From: Bacillota bacterium
GTDB lineage: Bacteria > Bacillota > Clostridia > UBA1381 > UMGS1253
DNA: 64,000 bases
Direction of reading: 5' to 3'
NCBI GenBank assembly: GCA_022706785.1
Contig: JAKJBW010000004.1
Location: forward strand, 42,688 to 106,687
The notes under the pieces were generated by a model. The model saw only the letters and a program-made list of their open reading frames with translations, did not search any database and was not told the origin of the DNA. Within the stretch, counting starts at the first letter, position 1; the number at the start of each line of letters is the position of its first letter. Positions 14,787 through 24,771 of this stretch are shown here, piece after piece. Both the position numbers and the translations under genes were made by a program.

Positions 14787-16943
14787 ATGCGGTTTTTCAA
14801 ATGGTCTGCCGGTGAGGCAGCCAAAATCAATGCGTCAAAACCTACGATGCGCGCGCAGAATGCCAAAGTTATTGCGCTGGCAGGCAATCCCAACGTAGGC
14901 AAGAGCACGGTTTTCAACGCGCTGACAGGAATGAATCAGCATACGGGAAACTGGGCTGGCAAAACGGTTGCCAATGCGCAGGGAATGTATACATATCGCA
15001 ATGAAGATTTTGTCGTGGTGGATATGCCCGGAACATATTCCTTGTTGTCCAATTCTGTGGAGGAGGAGATTGCCCGGGACTTTATTTGTTTTGCAAATCC
15101 TGATTTGACGGTTGTTGTCGTTGATGCCACATGCCTTGAGCGAAACCTTAATCTGGTGCTTCAAATCCTTGAAATTACAGGCCGGGTGGTGGTATGCGTC
15201 AATCTGATGGATGAAGCGGAAAAAAAGCATATACAGATTGATTTGGATAGGCTGTCCGGCTTGCTTGGCGTTCCGGTTGTGGGCACAAGCGCACGCGCAA
15301 AACAGGGTATAGACGACCTGAGCGAGCAAATTTACCGCTCAGCGTTTAAAGCAGAGGAAACAGAAAGGTTTGAACTCAAATACAGCGCAATCATTGAAGA
15401 CGCTATAGCGATACTGTACCCTTCAGTCAGCGAAATAACAGACAAAACAGACCCAAGGTGGGTCAGTATAAAGCTGTTGGATTCAGACGATACGCTAAGC
15501 CGGTCACTTGATGCGCACCTGGGGTTTGACATCACCGCAGATGCTGCGATGCAGGCAAAAATGCAACAGGCACGCCAGCTACTTTTGGCGGCGGGCCTTG
15601 AGACGGAGAGCCTGCGCGATACGATGGTATCGCAGATTGTGGCGACAGCAGAAGAGATTTATGGCGAGTGTGTGACGGCGCAGCGTGCGTCCTGCCATGC
15701 GCGCGACAGGATGCTGGACAGGATTTTTACAGCCAGGCTGACAGGAATCCCCATCATGCTTCTTTTTATGGGTATTATTTTCTGGCTTACGGTTACCGGT
15801 GCGAATTATCCGTCCTCGCTTTTGGCGGACGGACTGTTTTGGATAGAGGCAAAGCTTTATATTTTGTTTGAATGGCTGGGTGCGCCGTGGTGGGTGACGG
15901 GGCTTTTTGTTTCCGGCATGTACCGCACGCTTGCGTGGGTCGTGTCGGTGATGCTGCCGCCCATGGCGATCTTTTTTCCGCTTTTCACGCTGCTTGAAGA
16001 CGCGGGCTATTTGCCGCGCATAGCGTTTAACATGGATAAATTTTTTAAAAAAGCCTGCGCTCACGGCAAACAGGCGCTCACCATGTGCATGGGGTTTGGC
16101 TGCAACGCTTGCGGCGTTGTTGGCTGCCGCATTATCGACTCTCCGCGCGAGCGGCTTATTGCCATGCTCACCAACAATTTTGTGCCGTGCAATGGCCGGT
16201 TTCCCACGCTAATCGCAATTATTACCATGTTTTTTTCGGGAACGGTTTCCAATATGATATTAAAATCTACAGTGTCAACGCTCATGCTTACTGCGGTTGT
16301 GGTGCTGGGCGTGGTCATGACACTGCTGATTTCAAAGCTGTTGTCAAAAACCATATTAAAAGGACTGCCGTCTTCCTTTGCGCTTGAGCTGCCGCCATAC
16401 CGCAGGCCGCAGGTAGGTAAAGTTATTGTACGTTCGGTGATGGACCGCACATTGTATGTGCTTGGGCGCGCGGTGTGCGCGGCTGCCCCGGCGGGGCTTG
16501 TGATTTGGCTTATGTCAAATGTTACAGTAGCGGACGTAAGCCTTCTTTATTACTGTACAAATTTTCTCGATCCTTTTGCGAGGCTGCTCGGCCTTGACGG
16601 CGTGATTCTGATGGCGTTTATTTTGGGGTTTCCGGCCAATGAAATTGTGATGCCTATTATCATCATGAGTTATCTGTCGATGGGAAGTATGGCGGAATTT
16701 GATGATCTGAGCCAGCTGTTCGGACTGCTTTCGGAAAACGGCTGGACATGGATCACAGCCGTTTGCACCATGCTGTTTTCGCTGATGCATTTTCCGTGCG
16801 CCACCACCTGCTGGACAATAAAAAAAGAAACACAGAGCCTTAAGTGGACTGTGCTTGCTTTTGCGATCCCTACTGTGACAGGGATTGCGGTCTGTTTCAT
16901 CGTTGCAAACCTGTGCCGTTTGGCAACGCTGTTTTTGAAATGA
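14787..16943 (+). CDS. feoB: Ferrous iron transporter B
   Basis: 718 residues. Membrane Fe(II) transporter with an N-terminal G-protein domain: G1 GNPNVGKST at 33-41, G3 VDMPGTYSLLS near 80, G4 VVVCVNLMDEA near 142, G5 VVGTSARAKQG near 170. The membrane part starts near 320 and contains the Gate motif region with ALTMCMGFGCNACGVVGC near 430 and NNFVPCNGRFPTLIA near 470, including the conserved Cys. I chose ATG 14787 after GAGGGGG; ATG 14754 would put the intercistronic hairpin inside the gene. Length is typical. Convergent with the amidohydrolase gene. Confidence 0.95.
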   Translation: MRFFKWSAGEAAKINASKPTMRAQNAKVIALAGNPNVGKSTVFNALTGMNQHTGNWAGKTVANAQGMYTYRNEDFVVVDMPGTYSLLSNSVEEEIARDFICFANPDLTVVVVDATCLERNLNLVLQILEITGRVVVCVNLMDEAEKKHIQIDLDRLSGLLGVPVVGTSARAKQGIDDLSEQIYRSAFKAEETERFELKYSAIIEDAIAILYPSVSEITDKTDPRWVSIKLLDSDDTLSRSLDAHLGFDITADAAMQAKMQQARQLLLAAGLETESLRDTMVSQIVATAEEIYGECVTAQRASCHARDRMLDRIFTARLTGIPIMLLFMGIIFWLTVTGANYPSSLLADGLFWIEAKLYILFEWLGAPWWVTGLFVSGMYRTLAWVVSVMLPPMAIFFPLFTLLEDAGYLPRIAFNMDKFFKKACAHGKQALTMCMGFGCNACGVVGCRIIDSPRERLIAMLTNNFVPCNGRFPTLIAIITMFFSGTVSNMILKSTVSTLMLTAVVVLGVVMTLLISKLLSKTILKGLPSSFALELPPYRRPQVGKVIVRSVMDRTLYVLGRAVCAAAPAGLVIWLMSNVTVADVSLLYYCTNFLDPFARLLGLDGVILMAFILGFPANEIVMPIIIMSYLSMGSMAEFDDLSQLFGLLSENGWTWITAVCTMLFSLMHFPCATTCWTIKKETQSLKWTVLAFAIPTVTGIAVCFIVANLCRLATLFLK

Positions 16944-16967
16944 TACGCTGCCCTGTTTGACTTTCAA

Positions 16968-17768
16968 TTAACTGCTTATGCCGAGAAGGCCGCATGCGTT
17001 ATCATAAAAGATTTTTTTGCGCTGCGCATCCGAAAGCGGCAGGCGCATAAACCTGGCAAGCTCGCTTTTGTAATCGGCAAGAGGGTAGTCGGTGCCGAAA
17101 AGGATTTTATCAACGCCATGCTTTTCGATGATGTGCATGGCTTTGCTCTCCGGCAGCTCAAAAAGCGTGCTTGACGTATCAAAATACAAATTTCTGCCCA
17201 CCAAATACTGCTCGGCTTTATCCCACTCGAAAACGCCGCCCAGATGCGCGCCGATGGCTACCATATTGGGATACCGGTCCAAAATCCAGGCTAAGCGGCG
17301 GGGCGTTGTCAGGTCGCCACGCCGGTCGCCCATGTGAAACAGTACGGGAAGCCCAAGCGCTACAATCTCTTCATAGATAGGCAGCATCTTGGGCGTGTCG
17401 TAGCAGAAGCGCTGGAAGTCGCCGTGCAGCTTGATTCCCTTAAGGCCGAGCGCTTTGATGCGCCCCAGTTCTTTTTTATAGTCCGCATAATCCGGATGGA
17501 TGCTGCCAAAGCCTATCACGAGGTCGGGATATTGGTGCGTAAGCCCGGCCAGATAATCGTTTACGTTTTCTACCTGAGACGGCTTGGTGGCCGTTGAAAG
17601 GGCGACGATTTTGCTGACATTGGCGGCCTTAGCCGTTTGCAAAAGCTGTGAAAAATACCCTTCGCTTGCAGGCTCCATATGGTAGTATTCCTTTAGGTTC
17701 AGTGTTGCTTTTTGCGCTATTTTATCCGGAAATGCGTGCGCATGAAAATCGATAATTTTGTAGTCCAT
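16968..17768 (-). CDS. Amidohydrolase family protein (amidohydrolase_2 type)
   Basis: 266 residues, TIM-barrel metal-dependent hydrolase. Visible metal motifs: DFHAHAFPD near residue 7 (H-x-H), GIKLHGDFQ near 130, VLFHMGDRRG near 160, GAHLGG near 192 and ILFGTDYPL near 238, the final Asp being the usual catalytic residue. The set matches the ACMSD-like amidohydrolase_2 group; substrate cannot be told. ATG 17768 follows AGAAGGG. It lies 36 nt behind hemW and is probably read from the same transcript. Confidence 0.85.
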   Translation of the reverse strand: MDYKIIDFHAHAFPDKIAQKATLNLKEYYHMEPASEGYFSQLLQTAKAANVSKIVALSTATKPSQVENVNDYLAGLTHQYPDLVIGFGSIHPDYADYKKELGRIKALGLKGIKLHGDFQRFCYDTPKMLPIYEEIVALGLPVLFHMGDRRGDLTTPRRLAWILDRYPNMVAIGAHLGGVFEWDKAEQYLVGRNLYFDTSSTLFELPESKAMHIIEKHGVDKILFGTDYPLADYKSELARFMRLPLSDAQRKKIFYDNACGLLGISS

Positions 17769-17804
17769 TTCAGTCTGTCCCTTCTTTGCCGCGGTTTCTT
17801 GTTT

Positions 17805-18926
17805 TTACACAAAATCACATAAAATGCTGTTGCTCACACTAAAGCCCTGGTGCGTAAGATAAATACGCTCTCCGGCTGTTTTCAAAAAGCCCGTACGTAT
17901 ATGCCTGGCCAGCGCTTTGCCAAACAAATCACAAATGTCTTTCTCGAATCGCTGTTTAAAATCGTTAATGTCGATGCCGTCGCATAAACGTAGTCCCATA
18001 ATGATAAATTCGCTGATTTTGTCCGACTCGGATAAAAGCGTTGTTTCCACTATGGGCAAGCAGCCTTCCGAAAGAGATTTGATATATTCACCTATATCAC
18101 AGACATTGGCCCATCGCCGCTCTCCGTCGTAGGAATGCGCGCCCGCGCCCAAGCCGGCATAGTCATCGCAATGCCAATATTTTAAATTGTGCCTACATTT
18201 GCGGTCTTCTTTTGCGAAGTTAGAAATTTCATATTGCCCATATCCGCTTGCGTCTAAGTAAGAAACAGCCAGGTCATACATTTGCCGCTCTGTGTCCTCA
18301 TCGGGCAGGGAAAGCCTCTGCTTTTCATGCTGTTCATACAGCGGCGTGCCCGGCTCTAAGATCAGGCTGTATGCCGAAATATGTTCGGGAGCCAAATCGC
18401 AGACAGCTTTGAGCGTTTTTCCAAAGCTGCCAAGGCTTTGGGCGGGAAGGGCAAACATCACGTCAATATTGACATTCTCAAAACCCGCGCGACGGATCAT
18501 ATGATAGCTTTCTATAGCGTCACAAGCGGTATGCAGCCGTCCGAGCGTTTTCAGCTCATCATCGTTCATAGACTGCACGCCCATGCTGATTCTATTGATC
18601 CCTGCCTCTTTATACGTTTGCAGCTTTTCTTGCGTCAGAGTGGCAGGATTGGCTTCAATGGTTATCTCGACGTCACCGGCAATACAAAACCTGTGTCCGC
18701 ATGCCCATAATACCTGGGCAATCAGGCTTTCGTCTATACAGGACGGTGTTCCGCCGCCGATAAATATGGTGTCAAGCTCTTGTGCTTTACACATATCTAT
18801 TTCTTTAATCAAGGCGTCAATATAAGCTTTATGCAGCTGCGCTGAGCCACTTGCACATGAAAAAAAGTCGCAATAGGCGCATTTCCTTACGCAAAACGGG
18901 ATATGGATATAAAGCCCTTTTGCCAT
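17805..18926 (-). CDS. hemW: Radical SAM family heme chaperone HemW
   Basis: 373 residues. HemW resembles oxygen-independent coproporphyrinogen oxidase but binds and delivers heme. Radical SAM cluster motif CVRKCAYCDFF (C-x3-C-x2-C) at about 12-22, preceded by GLYIHIPF; then IFIGGGTPS near 55, EANPATLTQEKL near 93 and RISMGVQSM near 114. The HNLKYWHCDDYAGLGAGAHSY block near 235-255 is typical of HemW. HemN-specific N-terminal residues are absent. Start ATG with GGAGGG. Follows lepA by 12 nt; lepA-hemW is a conserved Firmicute pair. Confidence 0.93.
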   Translation of the reverse strand: MAKGLYIHIPFCVRKCAYCDFFSCASGSAQLHKAYIDALIKEIDMCKAQELDTIFIGGGTPSCIDESLIAQVLWACGHRFCIAGDVEITIEANPATLTQEKLQTYKEAGINRISMGVQSMNDDELKTLGRLHTACDAIESYHMIRRAGFENVNIDVMFALPAQSLGSFGKTLKAVCDLAPEHISAYSLILEPGTPLYEQHEKQRLSLPDEDTERQMYDLAVSYLDASGYGQYEISNFAKEDRKCRHNLKYWHCDDYAGLGAGAHSYDGERRWANVCDIGEYIKSLSEGCLPIVETTLLSESDKISEFIIMGLRLCDGIDINDFKQRFEKDICDLFGKALARHIRTGFLKTAGERIYLTHQGFSVSNSILCDFV

Positions 18927-18938
18927 ATCTGCCCTCCG

Positions 18939-20744
18939 TTATTCGTCCAGCTTCAGCACCGACATAAATGCTTCCTGCGGCACCTCTACGCTGCCTACCT
19001 GACGCATACGTTTTTTACCTTCCTTTTGCTTCTCCAGCAGCTTCTTCTTTCTGGTGATATCGCCGCCGTAGCACTTGGCAAGCACGTCCTTGCGCATGGC
19101 CTTCACCGTTTCGCGCGCAATGATCTTACCGCCTATCGCCGCCTGAATGGGAACCTCAAACATCTGACGGGGAATGGCATCCTTGAGCTTTTCGGCAATA
19201 CGCCTGCCTCTGGCGTATGCTTTTTCCTTATGCACAATAAAGGAAAGCGCGTCCACAATGTCGCCGTTTAGCAGCATGTCCATTTTCACCAGGTCGGCCT
19301 TCTTATAGCCTGTCAGTTCATAGTCAAACGACGCATAGCCGCGCGTGCGCGACTTGAGCGCATCAAAAAAGTCGTAGATGATTTCGTTTAGCGGCAGTTC
19401 ATAGTGAAGCTGCACTCTGTCCGCATCAATGTACTGCATGTCTTTGTAAGTCCCGCGCCTGTCCTGGCAAAGTTCCATAATGCTGCCCACATAATCCTTG
19501 GGTGTCATGATATTGGCGGAAACAATGGGCTCCTCCATGTAGTCAATGTGGTCTGCGGAAGGGAGGTTGGTCGGGTTGTCGATATCCAGCATCTCGCCGT
19601 TGGTTTTTCTGACCTTATACACGACGCTGGGCGCTGTGGTGACAAGGTCCAGGTTATATTCGCGTTCCAGGCGCTCCTGAATGATCTCCATATGCAAAAG
19701 GCCTAAAAAGCCGCACCGAAAACCAAAGCCCAGCGCAATTGAGGTTTCCGGCTCAAATATCAGCGACGCATCGTTTAGCTGCAGCTTTAAAAGCGCGTCG
19801 CGCAGGTCGTTGTATTTTGCGCCGTCGGCAGGATAAATGCCCGAAAATACCATGGGCTGCACCTCGCGGTAGCCTCTAAGCGGCTCAGATGCAGGGGTGT
19901 CCTCTGTTGTGACAGTGTCGCCCACGCGGGTATCGCGCATGGACTTGATGCTTGCGGCAATGTAGCCCACCTCTCCGGCGGACAGCTCGTCTGCCGCGAC
20001 CATGCCCATTGGCTTTAAATAGCCTACCTCCACAACCTCATAGCTGGCGCCTGTCGCCATCATACGAATGGTCTGCCCGACCACCAGCCTGCCTTCCTTG
20101 ATACGCACATATACAATAACGCCGCGGTAGCTGTCGTAGTAGGAATCAAAAATCAGTGCGCGCAAAGGGAGATCGCAATCGCCTTTGGGCGCGGGAATTT
20201 TGGCTACGATTGTCTCAAGCACAGCATCGATATTAATATCGTTTTTTGCCGAAATCAAAGGCGCGTCATGCGCGTCAAGGCCTATCACATCTTCAATTTC
20301 TTCCTTTACCATATCGGGATGCGCGGCGGGCAGGTCGATCTTGTTGATGACAGGCACAACCTCCAAGTCGTGTTCAATAGCAAGATAGGTGTTTGCCAAA
20401 GTCTGCGCCTCGATGCCCTGTGACGCGTCCACGACCAGAACAGCGCCTTCGCAGGCGGCAAGGCTTCTGGACACCTCATAGTTGAAATCAACATGGCCCG
20501 GCGTGTCGATCAGATTTAAAACATAGTCATTCCCGTCGTTTGCCTTGTAATTAAGGCGTACGGCGCGTGCTTTGATGGTAATGCCGCGCTCACGCTCCAG
20601 CTCCATATTGTCTAAAAGCTGGCTTTCCATATCGCGGGCGTTCACCTCACCGGTATGCTCCAAAAGCCTGTCCGCCAAGGTGGACTTGCCGTGATCTATA
20701 TGCGCGATAATAGAAAAATTCCGCATAAATTCCTGTTTGGACAT
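18939..20744 (-). CDS. lepA: Elongation factor 4 (LepA)
   Basis: 601 residues, the normal length. Ribosome-associated GTPase that back-translocates or remodels stalled ribosomes. G1 [19 protein letters not shown] at 14-32, switch [12 protein letters not shown] near 78, NKIDLPAA near 132, and the LepA-specific C-terminal domain from about 485 ([40 protein letters not shown]). Start ATG follows CAGGAGGA. First gene of a lepA-hemW-amidohydrolase run. Confidence 0.97.
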   Translation of the reverse strand: MSKQEFMRNFSIIAHIDHGKSTLADRLLEHTGEVNARDMESQLLDNMELERERGITIKARAVRLNYKANDGNDYVLNLIDTPGHVDFNYEVSRSLAACEGAVLVVDASQGIEAQTLANTYLAIEHDLEVVPVINKIDLPAAHPDMVKEEIEDVIGLDAHDAPLISAKNDINIDAVLETIVAKIPAPKGDCDLPLRALIFDSYYDSYRGVIVYVRIKEGRLVVGQTIRMMATGASYEVVEVGYLKPMGMVAADELSAGEVGYIAASIKSMRDTRVGDTVTTEDTPASEPLRGYREVQPMVFSGIYPADGAKYNDLRDALLKLQLNDASLIFEPETSIALGFGFRCGFLGLLHMEIIQERLEREYNLDLVTTAPSVVYKVRKTNGEMLDIDNPTNLPSADHIDYMEEPIVSANIMTPKDYVGSIMELCQDRRGTYKDMQYIDADRVQLHYELPLNEIIYDFFDALKSRTRGYASFDYELTGYKKADLVKMDMLLNGDIVDALSFIVHKEKAYARGRRIAEKLKDAIPRQMFEVPIQAAIGGKIIARETVKAMRKDVLAKCYGGDITRKKKLLEKQKEGKKRMRQVGSVEVPQEAFMSVLKLDE

Positions 20745-21077
20745 AAATATCCTCCTGCAAAGAATGCCTGATTAAATGGACATCCCTGTATAATCCCATA
20801 CAAAATTCTCAATAATTATAACACAGCCGTGCGCGCTTGTCAGCCTTTTTGTTTGTGTACAGTCAGATTTTTTATTAAAAAATTTTCTTTGTGCGCGGGT
20901 GGTAAAATAATTTACAACAGCCTGCCACAGGTGGTATAATGCGGTATACGATATATTTTGATATGTGTTTTTGATTAAAACAAGACCAGTCCTGCCATAG
21001 ACTCAGACAGAAGCAAGCCTTCTTGTGTGTACCCATGGCGCAGGTGAGAGGAAAACAAAACAATACAGGTGTATGCG
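20745..21077. other. Intergenic region between divergent lepA and uvrC
   Basis: 333 bases, no gene found. It holds the uvrC promoter (20911-20940) and presumably the lepA promoter, which I could not place with confidence. The rest is AT-rich without notable repeats. Confidence 0.5.
20911..20940 (+). promoter_or_regulatory. Promoter of uvrC
   Basis: TTTACA at 20911-20916, 18-nt spacer, TATAAT at 20935-20940. The 5' leader to the start codon would be about 130 nt. Confidence 0.6.
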
Positions 21078-22955
21078 ATGTTTGATTTGGCACAACAGCT
21101 TAAAAATCTGCCCGAAGCGCCGGGCGTATATCTGATGCACGATGCGCAGGACCGCATTATATATGTGGGTAAGGCCAAGGTGATTAAAAACCGTGTGCGC
21201 CAGTACTTTCAGTCTGCCAAAAACCACGGCGCCAAGGTGCGCGCCATGGTGAGCCACATTGCGTGGTTTGAATATATCATTACCGATTCCGAGCTTGAGG
21301 CGCTTGTTTTGGAATGCACGCTGATCAAAAAACACAAGCCTCATTATAATATCCTGCTTAAGGACGATAAGCATTTTCCCTATATCAAGGTAAGTATGCA
21401 GGACGATTATCCGCGCCTTACGGTCACAAGGAAAATGACAGACGACGGCGCGCGCTATTTCGGCCCTTACACAGGTATGGAAATTGTAAGACACATGCTT
21501 GACATCGTTGGCCGGATTTTCCTTATCCCGACATGTGCCAGACGTTTTCCCGCCGACATAGGGAAGGGCAGGCCGTGCCTGAACTATCAGATAAACAAGT
21601 GCTTTGCGCCGTGCAGGGGAAATACGAGCCGGGAGGAGTACCGTGAGGTGTTTGCCGGAATATGCAGCTTTTTGGAAGGCCGGCACGACGCGCTTATCGC
21701 GAATCTGACCGCTCAGATGGAGACAGCGTCAAAGGATCTGGCGTTTGAGCGGGCCGCGTCTCTGCGTGATAAAATCATCAGCATACGTGCCGTGACCCAG
21801 CGCCAGAAGGTGGTTTCAGACTCTGGCGCGGATCAGGATATCGTCGCGTTTGCCTGTTACGACGGCAAAGCGTTTGTGGAAATATTCTTTGTGCGCTCAG
21901 GCCGGGTCACAGGCAGGCAAAACTTCTGCATAGACGATGCGGAAGGGCTTGAGGACGCAGAGATTATGGACGGATTTTTAAAGCAGTATTACGCCAGCGC
22001 CGTATTTGTTCCGCGAGAGCTGGTCTTGTCCTGCGAAACAGAGGATAAGGCTGTCTTGAATCAATATTTGTCGGAGCGGCTGGGGCGCAAGGTGACCATA
22101 ACCGTGCCGAAGCGCGGTGAAAAGAAGAATATTATTAAAATGGTTGAAAAGAACGCATGGCAGGCAGTGGAGGACTACAAGCTCAAAAAGCTTAAGAAGG
22201 AAGCCGACACGGGCGCGCTCCAAAAGCTGGCCGCCTGTCTGCAGTTTGGCTCTGTGCCAAATAGAATTGAAGCATACGACATCTCAAACATATCGGGTAC
22301 CAGCAATGTGGGGGCAATGGTTGTTTTTGAGGGCGGAGTGCCTGCTAAAAGCGAGTACCGCAAATTCCGCATAAATTCTGTAGCGGGGCAGGACGACTAC
22401 GCCTCTATGTCGGAAATGCTTTGCAGACGGTTTACCCATGCGCAAAGAGAACAGCAGGAAATTCGTGAAGGTAAGCTCGCACCCGGCAAAGCAAAATTTA
22501 CAAAGCTGCCCGATCTTGTTTTACTGGACGGCGGCAAAGGGCATGTTTCGGCTGCAAGGCGTACGCTTGATGCGTTGGGGATAAGCCTGCCGCTTTTTGG
22601 CATGGTTAAGGACGAAAAACACAAATTCCGTGCGCTTGTGGATGAAGAAAGTCAGTTTACACTACCCAAAAATTCGGCTGCCTACACGCTTGTGGGCAAT
22701 ATTTCAGAGCAGGTGCATAAAACGGCGGTGGCGTATCACATAAATTTGCGGGGCCGGAAGGGAATTTCATCCGAGCTGGCGAATATAGACGGCATAGGCG
22801 ATGTACGGCGCAAGCTTTTGATGAGGCGGTTTAAGTCGGTGGGCGCCATAGCTGCGGCAAGTATACAGCAGCTTGTTGCCGCAGGGCTTGATAAGCGCAG
22901 CGCCGCCAATGTTTATGCGTATTTTCACCGGCAGGGAAGTGAAACCCAGCCATAA
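21078..22955 (+). CDS. uvrC: Excinuclease ABC subunit C
   Basis: 625 residues. Nuclease of nucleotide excision repair that makes both incisions around UvrAB-marked lesions. GIY-YIG domain at the N-terminus (APGVYLMHDAQDRIIYVGKA at about 14-33), a UVR motif (LAFERAASLRDKI near 225), the UvrC RNase H-like endonuclease domain (RIEAYDISNISGTSNVGAMV near 400; DLVLLDGGKGHV near 480) and a C-terminal helix-hairpin-helix pair (ANIDGIGDVRRKLLMRRFKS near 575). ATG 21078 has AGGTG 6 nt upstream; the GTG at 21069 sits on that site. Confidence 0.96.
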   Translation: MFDLAQQLKNLPEAPGVYLMHDAQDRIIYVGKAKVIKNRVRQYFQSAKNHGAKVRAMVSHIAWFEYIITDSELEALVLECTLIKKHKPHYNILLKDDKHFPYIKVSMQDDYPRLTVTRKMTDDGARYFGPYTGMEIVRHMLDIVGRIFLIPTCARRFPADIGKGRPCLNYQINKCFAPCRGNTSREEYREVFAGICSFLEGRHDALIANLTAQMETASKDLAFERAASLRDKIISIRAVTQRQKVVSDSGADQDIVAFACYDGKAFVEIFFVRSGRVTGRQNFCIDDAEGLEDAEIMDGFLKQYYASAVFVPRELVLSCETEDKAVLNQYLSERLGRKVTITVPKRGEKKNIIKMVEKNAWQAVEDYKLKKLKKEADTGALQKLAACLQFGSVPNRIEAYDISNISGTSNVGAMVVFEGGVPAKSEYRKFRINSVAGQDDYASMSEMLCRRFTHAQREQQEIREGKLAPGKAKFTKLPDLVLLDGGKGHVSAARRTLDALGISLPLFGMVKDEKHKFRALVDEESQFTLPKNSAAYTLVGNISEQVHKTAVAYHINLRGRKGISSELANIDGIGDVRRKLLMRRFKSVGAIAAASIQQLVAAGLDKRSAANVYAYFHRQGSETQP

Positions 22956-22981
22956 ATGGCTCTATTATTTAGGATAGGAAG

Positions 22982-24559
22982 ATGTTAATGAAACGCCTTG
23001 CGGTTTTAGTCTTGGCAGCTATAATTTTTCTTGCTGGCTGCAATCCGATGGACACGATACAAAGCCCGCTGCAGACACACATGCCGTCAGGGGTACCTGT
23101 GCCTGGCGGGTCTTTAAGCCTGCCTGTTTATGATTTTGATACATGGAACCCCATTGCGACAAAATCCTCATCGGTCGTTCAGATCAATACACTGATATAT
23201 GAAGGATTGATGAAGACTTCACAAGACCTGTCCGCCGAGCCATGTCTTGCCGAAGGGTACAGTGTTTCCGCCGACGGTCTTGAATACACGTTTTTCTTGC
23301 GAAAAGGCGTCGTTTGGCACGATGGCAGCCGTTTTAGCGCACAGGATGTGAACTATACGCTGCAAAGTATTATGGCGGGCGACGGCATTTATAAAAAGGC
23401 GCTGGAAAATGTGGCCTCGGGCCGTGCGGCTGATAATAATACCTACGTCGTTACGCTTAAAGAGCCGATGTCAGGCTTTTTAGCTTTGGCTGACTTTCCT
23501 ATTATAAAATCGGGCAGCATAGGCGCAGATCCTGCGGCAAGCTATATGCCCATGGGCACAGGCCCATACAAATATTCGGGCGCCGCCAGCTCAAAAATAG
23601 TCAGGCTGCTCGCAAACGGCAGCTGGTGGACCGGCACGGCGGCAAACATAAACGAAATCGTCGTTAAAATCCTGCCCGACCGAAAATCAGTCCCCTATGC
23701 GTTTGAGGCCAGGGAGGCTGACGCCTTTACAGCAAACGTGGACGACCTGTTTTCGTATAATCCCAGAGGAAACGCTGTGATGGTTCCGTATACCAACAAC
23801 AACCTCACCTTTTTGGGCATCAATTCGCTGGATGGCGTGCTTTCAAGCGTGGCGGTGCGCAAAGCGGTATCGGCAGCGGTCGACCGGGACAATCTGGTGA
23901 AAAACGTGATGTTTGACCACGCCGTGGCATCGGATATCCCCGTCAATCCCAGCTCGTGGTTGTGCGGCGGCAGGACGGCGGAGCCGCGGGATATTGAAAA
24001 GAGCAGACAATATCTGCAAGCGGACGGATGGCATGCAGGTGATGACGGAATATTAATGAAAAAAATCGGCGAAAAGACACAAAAGCTTTCGTTTACCATT
24101 CTGGTCAATAACGACAATCAGCGCCGTATTGCAGCTGCAAATGAAATCAAAAAAAATCTGGAAGAAGTGGGCATGAGTATAATTGTGCAGACAGCGCCTT
24201 TTGAAGACTATGAAAAAAGGGTGGCGTCAAAGGATTACGCGGCCTTTTTGGGTGAAACGACGCTGCCCGAAACCTGTGAGCTGTCCGCCTTTGCCGGAAA
24301 GGATGCGGCGTTTGCAGCGTATCAGAGCGAGCAGATGGACTCGCTCTTTACGGCGGCGCGCGCCGCCGTGGCGAAGCAGGATATCAAGGACTGCTACGCC
24401 AGCCTTATCTCCGCCTTCACAGAGGAGGCGCCCGCTGTACCGCTGTATTTCGCGTGCGATGCGCTGGTATACAACACCAGAATAAAGGGCGACGTCAAGC
24501 CTGTTTTTGGCAATGCCTACGCCAATCTGGCGCAGTGGTATGCCGAAGCGCTGCAATAG
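22982..24559 (+). CDS. Solute-binding lipoprotein, peptide/nickel type (SBP_bac_5)
   Basis: 525 residues. Lipoprotein signal: hydrophobic segment then FLAGC with the lipidated Cys at residue 20. The body is a cluster C extracytoplasmic binding protein: NTLIYEGLMKTSQDL near 70, GLEYTFFLRKGVVWHDGSRF near 100, MGTGPYKYSGA near 185 and VRKAVSAAVDRDNLV near 290. Such proteins feed oligopeptides or nickel to an ABC importer, but no permease or ATPase gene lies near, so it is an orphan here. Start could be ATG 22982 or 22988; both are near AGGATAGGAAG. It follows uvrC by 26 nt and may be co-transcribed. Confidence 0.88.
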   Translation: MLMKRLAVLVLAAIIFLAGCNPMDTIQSPLQTHMPSGVPVPGGSLSLPVYDFDTWNPIATKSSSVVQINTLIYEGLMKTSQDLSAEPCLAEGYSVSADGLEYTFFLRKGVVWHDGSRFSAQDVNYTLQSIMAGDGIYKKALENVASGRAADNNTYVVTLKEPMSGFLALADFPIIKSGSIGADPAASYMPMGTGPYKYSGAASSKIVRLLANGSWWTGTAANINEIVVKILPDRKSVPYAFEAREADAFTANVDDLFSYNPRGNAVMVPYTNNNLTFLGINSLDGVLSSVAVRKAVSAAVDRDNLVKNVMFDHAVASDIPVNPSSWLCGGRTAEPRDIEKSRQYLQADGWHAGDDGILMKKIGEKTQKLSFTILVNNDNQRRIAAANEIKKNLEEVGMSIIVQTAPFEDYEKRVASKDYAAFLGETTLPETCELSAFAGKDAAFAAYQSEQMDSLFTAARAAVAKQDIKDCYASLISAFTEEAPAVPLYFACDALVYNTRIKGDVKPVFGNAYANLAQWYAEALQ

Positions 24560-24669
24560 TGACCCAAGCATCTGTCAGACCCGCCCGCTTCAGGGCGATC
24601 TTATATCTTAACATAATTGGGGCAATCTATATTTTTATGTCTGATTTCACCAATCCTTCCAAAAAAGCT

Positions 24670-24698
24670 TTGACAATTTTTCAGTTTTGTAGTACTGT
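24670..24698 (+). promoter_or_regulatory. Promoter of the dprA-topA-trmFO cluster
   Basis: Consensus TTGACA at 24670-24675, 17-nt spacer, TACTGT at 24693-24698; about 75 nt before the GTG start of dprA. Confidence 0.6.
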
Positions 24699-24771
24699 AA
24701 AGAACAGACCATCGTTAAAGGTGAATTTGCGTATGGCATAAGCATTATTTCCGGAACGGGGGGGCGTATTT

